From the NCBI GenBank assembly GCA_964035545.1, contig OZ037770.1, positions 12,172,963 to 12,236,962 of the forward strand: a stretch of DNA of 64,000 nt, given 5' to 3'. The notes beneath the pieces were generated by a model, which saw nothing but the letters and a program-made list of their open reading frames with translations, searched no databases and had not been told where the DNA came from. Made by a program: the position numbers and the translations under genes. Shown piece by piece: positions 24,525 to 33,833 of the stretch. The stretch is from Bugula neritina (Eukaryota; Bryozoa; Gymnolaemata; Cheilostomatida; Bugulidae). The first letter of the stretch is position 1. Each line of letters begins with the position of its first letter.

Positions 24525-25802
24525 GATTTCTCGTACTTTCTACCTTCTAAACTTCTCCATAGTCTTTCGAGAAGTACCGACCTCGCCATATTATAAATAT
24601 TCTAGTAGATGGATGTTGATACAAGTCAAGATGCTGCTTCTTATGAAAACAATTGAATAAACTAAATGTTTCTATTGTGTTGATTTCCTTTGTCGTTCTT
24701 AAGGTGAAATATGAATTGCATTGTTGAAATAATATTGTTTTCAAAATCATATTTATTCAATATTATTATTACATTAAGTTGTGCACTAACATAATATACT
24801 AATTCTAATAATAGTGCTGAGCTTATACAATTTTTTTGAGTTATATCAATTATTATTTTTCTAATCTTATATTAAATAAGTTGATATCTCTTTTGCATAA
24901 ATAAAACTAGAATTTATATTGCATATTATATCTATACATCTAACATAGTTACAAAAACTTGTGCATTTATTCACTTTTGAAAATAAAATTCTTTCTTTTA
25001 AATAATATGCTATAGAATATATTATTTTGTAGTTTTTCTGACATCAAGACACATAAAGTATATGAGTGCATATTTTATCTTGACATGGCTTTTGCATTAG
25101 CAAGAAAACCTATTACACTATATAATATCAATAAAGAAGATAACAGCTATTCAAGAGTTTGCAATAGAATGATTTATTTTTATTCTAGTAATCTCTGTGG
25201 ACAAGAGTAAAATAATGTAGATTAAAGGGAAGCAGCTAAAATTTTATGAATGAGAGGTTTACACTTTAGCTTGACATAATGTTATACATTTTGACAATAT
25301 ACTATATTATTATGGACACATTAAATGAAACTCTAAACAATTACAATTAAACAAACTACTTGTTTACTGAATTCTAGACAGTTGATTCTACAACAGCTTT
25401 TACAAAAGTCAAAGACTTTAACCTTTCATTTTATTACTTATAAAGAAGTCTTTCTTCAAAAAATTCCTACATCTCTGCTTTTTCACACCTTTTTCAAATC
25501 CAAAATTTTTAGCATAAATTATTTGTCAAAACTATATCAAACAAATAAGCAAAATATGCATATTTATATAAAATTATATAGTATAAATAATTTATAAAAT
25601 AGAGTTATCTCCTTCCTTCTAAAAATCTCTCCCACAACTGTTTCAAAATTCAGTGGTGTAGAGTTGTGTTCTCCACATTCAACTTCCCACAGCTTTTCAA
25701 TACACTTGAGTTCGCCTTTTAGTTGTGGTTAGTTTTGACTTTTCAAAATACTTAATCAAGCGACCTGTCATTGGATAGAGATAGGAGGCAGTGTCCATGT
25801 GT

Positions 25803-25971
25803 TATAAACTACTACAACAGATTTAAGGTTAACTACCATTCATTGCAGTGAAAGATAACTTGCTCGACATCGTTCTAAATAAGCCCCCTATGTATCTTAT
25901 TGCAAGTGGCTGTTTCGCATGCTCGTATTTAAACTCATCAATCTGACAGTACCAGGTCAGTGAAAATAAAG
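25803..25971 (+). promoter_or_regulatory. Promoter and non-coding first exon of cluster gene 4
   Basis: TATAAAC at 25803-25809; the conserved block ends at a consensus donor AAAG|GTAAGC (exon end 25971). With the acceptor ATAG at 26341-26344 this gives a 373-base intron in the 5' UTR. Confidence 0.62.
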
Positions 25972-26102
25972 GTAAGCAAATATTCATATTCTCAATAAAA
26001 ATTAGGAAATTTAGATAGTGATGTTTCTCCATTACCCACCTAACTGTCCTAAATCAGTAAATGAGCTGTTGTTACTTTATTCAATCGCTAGCCTAAGTTT
26101 AT

Positions 26103-26223
26103 CCTGTGTTCCCATAAGATCGGATGGATTTTTGGTTAATTTTTCATTAACTTATTGTGGTTTTATTCGATTGACCCCATGCATCAAATAAAAAATCCAT
26201 TCTCGAAGTATGAGTATGCAGTG
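26103..26223. mobile_element. CACTG-type MITE in the 5' intron of gene 4
   Basis: About 121 bp, left end CCTGTGTTCCCATAAG, right end TATGCAGTG, TAT on each side. The same element is at 30331-30451 in gene 5 and, interrupted, in gene 3, so it inserted before these genes duplicated. Confidence 0.55.
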
Positions 26224-26346
26224 TATGACAATCAAATAAGGAAACACTATTTTCTTAGCCATATTTGACAATGTGACTTTTACTCAACCCTCAACAGTTG
26301 GTTGCATTTGATTAAATTATGACGAAAATTTACTTTTAATATAGCT

Positions 26347-27708
26347 ATGGCTACACGAGAAATAACACTGATGTTCTTCAAGCACTGCATCTACCTGGTA
26401 ATATACTCTCTGTTTCGTTGCTGCCAGTTGGTCTCCTGGTGGCTGACAGGAGTTCAGAGTCACTTGAAGAGCTGCCGAAATAGAGAGAGTTTTGAGTCGT
26501 CTGCTCAGTTACTTAAAGTTTGGTTTCATTCATCTGGAAGACTCCTTAATTTCAGTCTACGGCATCACTTCCTGTCCACTCATGTAAACTTTGTTCATCC
26601 AACTTATGCTTTACAGAAACCTATTACATTAATGACAGTAACTGATACAGAAGCTATCTTTAGTATTCAAGGTGAATGTGATGATGTTTTAAATGTTAGA
26701 AAATGGCCATTTTTAAATGTAGGACATCCAACAACAGCTAAAAATCTTCTCATCATGCCCATAAACTCCATGATCAAACTTGGTGAAGAGTTGGGAGACC
26801 CAAAAGCTAAAGTGATTTGGATTTACCACACTGCAAGATGTGGATCTACAGCTATGTCTCAGGTTTTCAATTCTCTGCCAGATGTTGTGTCAATATCTGA
26901 ACCAAACTGTCTGTTTTCCTTAGACAAGGCGTTTAAAGAAAAATACTTTAAAGTGAAGAAAGGTGCATGGATTACGTCTGCTAAGTATCAACAGATCTAT
27001 AGAAACGCTGTCAGGCTGTTGGTAAAGCCATATAAAAGAGATGCTAATGTTGTTGCTGTGAGGTCCCATGGATATGCAACAAAAGCAGATCTTCATTTGA
27101 TACCAAAACTCTTTCCACAGTTTATTGGAATATTCATGTATCGAAATGTAAAAGAACAAGCCATCTCTTTAACTCGTGTGACACAGGGTATATTTCTTCA
27201 TGGAGAATGTGCTTTAGCTGTCATTAAAAACCCCATTCTTTCACTTCTTTTTCCAAATTTACGCCCATCAAACCTGTTATCCTGTAGCTGTAGTGAACCA
27301 AGACATCTTGAGTGGCTGTTTAAACGAGAGAACATAATAAAAAACTGTGACTTCACCAATGCTGTGATACAATTCTCTGAAGCGTGTTTCCATTACAAAG
27401 ATGTGGTGGCTGAAGGTCTACCAGTTGTGGCAGCTAAATACGAACATTTCCAAAAAGACCAAATGAAGTTTTTTGAGATGATATTCAATCATGTAGGATT
27501 AGAAATGACATCAGAGAGAAGAAAGTTGGTTGACTATGCTCTGAGTGAAGACAGTCAGAAGGGTACCCCGGCTGATAAGAAACTCTTTGCTGACGTTAAG
27601 ACTGAAGTAACACAAGCAATGATAGATGAAGCAAATTACTTTCTAAGATACTATGGTCTACCGGACTGGGCTGAAGATATACTTCTACCTAAAACACTTG
27701 AGTACTAA
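26347..27708 (+). CDS. Sulfotransferase-fold membrane protein, cluster gene 4
   Basis: 453 residues in one coding exon, with anchor, YHTARCGSTAMSQVF loop, SEPN and FMYRNVKEQAISLTR intact. It is nearly identical to gene 5 but differs at scattered sites (for example NVVAVRSH against NVFAVRSH, KNCDF against KSCDF, SEACFH against SGACFH) and over residues 410-430 near the C-terminus (DKKLFADVKTEVTQ against DQTIIADVRTEITP). KYEHF replaces KYEHL. It sits in unit A of the 4.2-kb tandem duplication, with its own promoter block and 5' UTR intron. Function as for the other members. Confidence 0.85.
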   Translation: MATREITLMFFKHCIYLVIYSLFRCCQLVSWWLTGVQSHLKSCRNRESFESSAQLLKVWFHSSGRLLNFSLRHHFLSTHVNFVHPTYALQKPITLMTVTDTEAIFSIQGECDDVLNVRKWPFLNVGHPTTAKNLLIMPINSMIKLGEELGDPKAKVIWIYHTARCGSTAMSQVFNSLPDVVSISEPNCLFSLDKAFKEKYFKVKKGAWITSAKYQQIYRNAVRLLVKPYKRDANVVAVRSHGYATKADLHLIPKLFPQFIGIFMYRNVKEQAISLTRVTQGIFLHGECALAVIKNPILSLLFPNLRPSNLLSCSCSEPRHLEWLFKRENIIKNCDFTNAVIQFSEACFHYKDVVAEGLPVVAAKYEHFQKDQMKFFEMIFNHVGLEMTSERRKLVDYALSEDSQKGTPADKKLFADVKTEVTQAMIDEANYFLRYYGLPDWAEDILLPKTLEY

Positions 27709-28704
27709 TCTGTAGAAGATTTGTATACCAGAATTTAGGACTACATGATTGTATGAGAATAGAATAATCCCCCTAATAGATAGTTACCAATACTAATAGT
27801 AATATACATTTGAAAAACTAACGAAACATGTACAGCCTACTGTATTTCATTTTCATATATCTATATTATACTCATTTTATTGTGTGGTTTATATTTTAGA
27901 ATTTATATACTTATCTAATGTAAAATATCTATTACGTAATAGCAATACATTATATTATAATTCTATAGCTTGTAAATGAATGGTTAGCGCAATAAAATCA
28001 ACTATCGCTAGCAGTACTACCTTCTCGTCTTTTCTTCTTTAACTTGGGCTTAGCAGTTCACCACTCTAAAGTTACACACATGCACGCAACAGAATGCATG
28101 AGGTTTATTATATCAAAATATTATATTATTATAGTGTTTCGAAAAGAGCAACTTCTGTTTTAGCCGATGGTAATTACAACTGTTAATGCAGCAGTAAATG
28201 AAGTTGCACATATTTTGAGCTCTTGACTAAAAGTATTATTATATAGACTAAACTGGCTGTTATAGGTAGGTAGAAATTTTGACTTTACTTTACTAGCCAC
28301 ACTTTGCTATAACATTGGCCGTAACAGAAAAGCTCTGAGCTTGTTGTACGATGTTACAGTACGTCAGGATCAAGCACGATTTGTTTAAAAAAAGTTGTGT
28401 CGGCTCCTACTGGACAGGGAGACATCTGCGACAACTCATTGGATATAAATCTCCAATGAAGTGTCATAGATCGTACCAAATAGCGCACTTGGAGAACTTT
28501 AGCCTGGATACGGTAAAAATAGATATAGATATAATATGCAATATAAATTCTATAGTTTTATTTATGCAAAACAGATATCAACTAATATATAATATATTAT
28601 TAGAAAAAACAATTTGTATAACTTAACAAAATTGTATACGCTCAGTGCTATTATATGAACTGATATATTATGCTTATATTGTGCAACATGATATTATATA
28701 ATAT

Positions 28705-28766
28705 AGAAATATAATGTGATATTATTATTCTTATATATAAGAATAATAATATCACATTATATTTCT
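28705..28766. repeat. Perfect 62-bp palindrome at the duplication junction
   Basis: 31-base arms are exact reverse complements around the centre TTATATATAA, running from AGAAATATAATGTG to its mirror image with no loop. The right arm runs directly into the start of duplication unit B (28757). A 62-bp palindrome without mismatch is unlikely by chance even in AT-rich DNA. Confidence 0.95.
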
Positions 28767-30030
28767 CGCACTTTCTACCTTCTAAACTTTTCCATAGTCT
28801 TTTGAGAAGTACCGACCTCGCCATATTATAAATATTATAGTAGATGGATGTGGATACAAGTCAATATATACTGTTTCTTATGGACACAGTTGAATAAACT
28901 AAATGTTTCTACTGTGTTGTTTTCCATTGTTGTTCTTGAAGTGAAATATGAATCGCATTGTTGAAATAATATTGTTGTCACAATTATATTTATTTAACAT
29001 TATTATTATATTAAGTTGTGCACTAACATAATATACTAGTTCTAATAATAGTACTGAGTGTATACAATTTTGTTAAGTTATATAAATATTATTATTTTCT
29101 AATCTAATAGTAAATAAGTTGATATTTCTTTTGCATAAACAAAACTATAGAATTTATATTGCGTATTAGGTTTATACAAAAACGTGTATATTTATTCACT
29201 TTTGAAAATAAAATTCTTTTTGTTTAAATAATATGTTATAGAATATATTATTTTGGAGTTTTTCTGACTTCAAGACACATAAAGTATATGGGTGCATAAT
29301 TTATTTTGACATGGCTTTTGCATTAGCAAGAAAAACCATTACACCATATACTATCAATGAAGAAAATAACAGCTATTCAAGAGTTTGCAAAAGTATAATT
29401 TATTTTTATTTTAGTAATCTCTGTAGAAAAGGGTAAAATAATGTAGATTAAAGGGAAGCAGCTAAAATTTTATGAATGAGAGGTTTACACTTTAGCTTGA
29501 CATAATGTTATACATTTTGACAATATACTATATTATTATGGACACATTAAATGAAACTCTAAACAATTACAATTAAACAAACTACTTGTTTACTGAATTC
29601 TAGACAGTTGATTCTACAACAGCTTTTACAAAAGTCAAAGACTTTAACCTTTCATTTTATTACTTATATAAAGAAGTCTTTCTTCAAAAAATTCCTACAT
29701 CTCTGCTTTTTCACACCTTTTTCAAATCCAAAATTTTTAGCATAAATTATTTGTCAAAACTATATCAAACAAATAAGCAAAATATGTATATTTATATAAA
29801 ATTATATAGTATAAATAATTTATAAAATAGAGTTATCTCCTTCCTTCTAAAAATCTCTCCCACAACTGTTTCAAAATTCAGTGGTGTAGAGTTGTGTTCT
29901 CCACATTCAACTTCCCACAGCTTTTCAATACACTTGAGTTCGCCTTTTAGTTGTGGTTAGTTTTGACTTTTCAAAATACTTAATCAAGCGACCTGTCATT
30001 GGATAGAGATAGGAGGCAGTGTCCATGTGT

Positions 30031-30199
30031 TATAAACTACTACAACAGATTTAAGGTTAACTACCATTCATTGCAGTGAAAGATAACTTGCTCGACATCG
30101 TTCTAAATAAGCCCCCTATGTATCTTATTGCAAGTGGCTGTTTCGCATGCTCGTATTTAAACTCATCAATCTGACAGTACCAGGTCAGTGAAAATAAAG
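30031..30199 (+). promoter_or_regulatory. Promoter and non-coding first exon of cluster gene 5
   Basis: Identical in arrangement to gene 4: TATAAAC at 30031-30037, donor AAAG|GTAAGC with exon end 30199, and an intron of 373 bases to the acceptor two bases before the ATG. A CACTG-type MITE copy is at 30331-30451. Confidence 0.62.
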
Positions 30200-30574
30200 G
30201 TAAGCAAATATTCATATTCTCAATAAAAATTAGGAAATTTAGATAGTGATGTTTCTCCATTACCCACCTAACTGTCCTAAATCAGTAAATGAGCTGTTGT
30301 TACTTTATTCAATCGCTAGCCTAAGTTTATCCTGTGTTCCCATAAGATCGGATGGATTTTTGGTTAATTTTTCATTAACTTAATGCGGTTTTATTCGATT
30401 GACCCCATGCATCAAATGAAAAATCCATTCTCAAAGTATGAGTATGCAGTGTATGACAATCAAATAAGGAAACACTATTTTCTTAGCCATATTTGACAAT
30501 GTGACTTTTACTCAACCCTCAACAGTTGGTTGCATTTGATTAAATTATGACGAAAATTTACTTTTAATATAGCT

Positions 30575-31936
30575 ATGGCTACACGAGAAATAACACTGAT
30601 GTTCTTCAAGCACTGCATCTACCTGGTAATATACTCTCTGTTTCGTTGCTGCCAGTTGGTCTCCTGGTGGCTGACAGGAGTTCAGAGTCACTTGAAGAGC
30701 TGCCGAAATAGAGAGAGTTTTGAGTCGTCTGCTCAGTTACTTAAAGTTTGGTTTCATTCATCTGGAAGACTCCTTAATTTCAGTCTACGGCATCACTTCC
30801 TGTCTACTCATGTAAACTTTGTTCATCCAACTTATGCTCTACAGAAACACATCACATTAATGACAGTAACTGATACAGAAGCTATCTTTAGTATTAAAGG
30901 TGAATGTGATGATGTTTTAAATGTTAGAAAATGGCCATTTTTAAATGTAGGACATCCAACAACAGCTAAAAATCTTCTCATCATGCCCATAAACTCCATG
31001 ATTAAACTTGGTGAAGAGTTGGGAGACCCAAAAGCTAAAGTGATTTGGATTTACCACACTGCAAGATGTGGATCTACAGCTATGTCTCAGGTTTTCAATT
31101 CTCTGCCAGATGTTGTGTCAATATCTGAACCAAACTGTCTGTTTTCCTTAGACAAGGCGTTTAAAGAAAAATACTTTAAAGTGAAGAAAGGTGCATGGAT
31201 TACGTCTGCTAAGTATCAACAGATCTATAGAAATGCTGTCAGGCTGTTGGTAAAGCCATATAAAAGAGATGCTAATGTCTTTGCTGTGAGGTCCCATGGA
31301 TATGCAACAAAAGCAGATCTTCATTTGATACCAAAACTCTTTCCACAGTTTATTGGAATATTCATGTATCGAAATGTAAAAGAACAAGCCATCTCTTTAA
31401 CTCGTGTGACACAGGGTATATTTCTTCATGGAGAATGTGCTTTAGCTGTCATTAAAAACCCCATTCTTTCACTTCTTTTTCCAAATCTACGCCCATCAAA
31501 CCTGTTATCCTGTAGCTGTAGTGAACCAAGACATCTTGAGTGGCTGTTTAAACGAGAGAACATAATAAAAAGCTGTGACTTCACCAATGCTGTGATACAA
31601 TTCTCAGGAGCGTGTTTCCATTACAAAGATGTGGTGGCTGAAGGTTTACCAGTTGTGGCAGCTAAATACGAACATTTCCAAAAAGACCAAATAAAGTTTT
31701 TTGAAATGATATTCAATCATGTAGGATTAGAAATGACATCAGAGAGAAGAAAGTTGATTGACTATGCTCTGAGTGAAGACAGTCAGAAGGGCACCCCAGC
31801 TGATCAGACAATCATTGCTGATGTTAGGACTGAAATAACACCAGCAATGATAGATGAAGCTAACTACTTTCTAAGATACTATGGTTTACCAAACTGGGGT
31901 GAAGCTATACTTCTACCTAAAACACTTGAGTACTGA
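30575..31936 (+). CDS. Sulfotransferase-fold membrane protein, cluster gene 5
   Basis: 453 residues in one coding exon, near-identical to gene 4 over the first 400 residues, then divergent (KGTPADQTIIADVRTEITP). The phosphosulfate loop, SEPN, FMYRNVKEQAISLTR and the N-terminal hydrophobic anchor are present; KYEHF as in gene 4. The 3' flank is unlike that of gene 4 from just after the stop. Near identity upstream with divergence at both edges suggests recent gene conversion or unequal exchange between genes 4 and 5. Confidence 0.85.
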   Translation: MATREITLMFFKHCIYLVIYSLFRCCQLVSWWLTGVQSHLKSCRNRESFESSAQLLKVWFHSSGRLLNFSLRHHFLSTHVNFVHPTYALQKHITLMTVTDTEAIFSIKGECDDVLNVRKWPFLNVGHPTTAKNLLIMPINSMIKLGEELGDPKAKVIWIYHTARCGSTAMSQVFNSLPDVVSISEPNCLFSLDKAFKEKYFKVKKGAWITSAKYQQIYRNAVRLLVKPYKRDANVFAVRSHGYATKADLHLIPKLFPQFIGIFMYRNVKEQAISLTRVTQGIFLHGECALAVIKNPILSLLFPNLRPSNLLSCSCSEPRHLEWLFKRENIIKSCDFTNAVIQFSGACFHYKDVVAEGLPVVAAKYEHFQKDQIKFFEMIFNHVGLEMTSERRKLIDYALSEDSQKGTPADQTIIADVRTEITPAMIDEANYFLRYYGLPNWGEAILLPKTLEY

Positions 31937-33833
31937 TTTGTGCAGAATTTATTTCAAACTTAAAGATAACGTAGTGTTAGCGAATACTGCTACTGATTTT
32001 TGTTGGGTAGTTACTAAACAAATATAGATTACAGTTGTTCAATTATTTTGGAAAACATGTAACTTTGTTCGACTTTTTTTCAAGAATTTATTCAATTATT
32101 TCATACAACATTTATATCATGTAAAAACAATATAATATAACGCAATAGTTTACATGGAATAGCAACTGCTTATATAACATTACCAGCAACCTAGATTATG
32201 ATTTTTGTCGATGTGGGTTTTGTTATCCGTGTATAGTTTCAATCTTCTTCATAGAAATTTATTCTAATTCAAGTTCATATAGTTTTAATTTTAAAGTTGT
32301 AACTGAGTGGCAAATAAAACGAAATTGCAGTATTAAAAAATGATTAAAGTCATAATTCAAAAGCTTATCAACAAATTAATCACAAAGTTTTAGAAATCAT
32401 TTGAATAGCTCTAAAATTTTTATCTTTTTGCCTACAAGTTGTGGACTTTCTTCTAACAGCTCATGGCACATCCTTTTGTTAAAAATTCATTTGGTAGCCT
32501 CAGAGCATGAATAAGAATATCCTTCTATAACTGAGTCAGTGTTCTAACCTGATCCCTATTGTCAATATTATATTAAAGGGAATAGTCCTTATGACCTTAT
32601 TCATGCTGAGGTTGGAAGGTTCAATCCACACAGCCAGGCACTTCAGTGCAATATAAATCTATGATTGTAGCACTGGCTTAGTAAACACAGTAAAGGCCAT
32701 CAGTTAATGTTAGGAAGGGAAGTCTAATATGATTGCTTCGTTGCACACTAGAAAACAAACCCCTCGGCTGCTTTAAAAAAACCTTCTATTAAGCTTTCCC
32801 ACAGGGATGACGACTATAAACTCACGTGTCCTGCTTGATATGTGCTTAGAATATGCTATTTTCACCTTGTGTTGGCAATACTTGAAGTGTGTTCTCTCTT
32901 GATCATCAACTGCCTACCAGCATGCAGTTTACTTCAAATGCAAGTTCTAGCGAAGTATAGGTGAATGTGATCGATGAAAGAAATAGTGAAAAGTTAGGCA
33001 ATGCTTTAGTTTTTTTCTTTGTACATTTCTGAGATGAGGGGTTTGTACTTTATTGGTGCGAAACAATGTTGCATTTTCAGATGATGGTTCTCTTATCCTA
33101 ATACCAATAAATTATAGAAACTCAATTCAAATTGTAGCCAACCCAAACTATCTATAGATTTAACTCAATGATTAGGGTAGTTGGTGGTTTACATGTTCAT
33201 ACCAAAGCCTTTGGTACACTAATATCATCCAAATGGAATTTGGATTCACATCAAACCTATTCAATAAATAAAAATATATATTGGAATCACTAGTCACCTT
33301 AAAAATTCCAGCATAAATAAATAAAAGCATACAAAAGTGCACGCTGAATAAAAATATTAGCACCAAAGAGATTATCAATTTTGTGAGAGACTTGAGATGG
33401 GGAAAAAAATTAACATATTATAATTATAATAATAATTTAAGATAAATTCAATGGGGTCAAAGGAGCAGCCATGCCTCACAAGAACTTAAAGACACAACAC
33501 CAAATAGAGAAATAATTGGCAACAACATAAAAAGGTAATCCAATATCTGTGAACCTAAACAGGTGCAAGTATGAGATTCTGATAAACATAAACCAGGTGA
33601 CTGAGGATTGCTAACAGAAAACATATCGTACAAAATAAAACCAAATATTAAATTAATAAGCATTAGGTTGACAAAGTTTTAAGCACCACAAAAAGTATTT
33701 GCAAAAATATTTAACATATATTTAACATAAACATAAACATAAACAGCTGTAGACTAAATTCTGAGCACTTAGACATGGTTCCTATGACATTAGTGGTGCG
33801 CAGAGGCTGTGTTAAAAATTCTAGACCATGGGA
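31937..33833. other. Intergenic region between cluster gene 5 and the SOCS-box gene
   Basis: The two genes converge here. I see a decayed SINE (listed) and AT-rich sequence. Minus-strand frames of 60-70 codons at 33172-33663 have no recognisable domains. Confidence 0.5.
32655..32822 (+). mobile_element. Decayed tRNA-derived SINE
   Basis: Core TTAATGTTAGGAAGGGAAG and tail TTTCCCACAGGGATGACGAC match the family at 13838; the tRNA part is weak. Confidence 0.55.

Larger units (their letters stand above)
24525..27708 (+). repeat. Tandem segmental duplication, unit A (gene 4)
   Basis: This unit matches 28757-31936 at a 4,228-base offset. Divergence is clearly visible from 24.5 to 25.2 kb, then from about 25.21 kb through the promoter, 5' intron and most of the gene the copies are almost identical. 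It starts at a shared TTTCTCGTACTTTCTACC-type word. Confidence 0.85.
28757..31936 (+). repeat. Tandem segmental duplication, unit B (gene 5)
   Basis: Second unit, homologous to 24525-27708. Homology is lost soon after the gene 5 stop codon, while the left edge overlaps the right arm of the 62-bp palindrome. Confidence 0.83.

Noticed and set aside
26920-31387. Antisense frames of 79 codons inside cluster genes 4 and 5
   Set aside because: They mirror the coding exon and are kept only because the two genes are near-identical.
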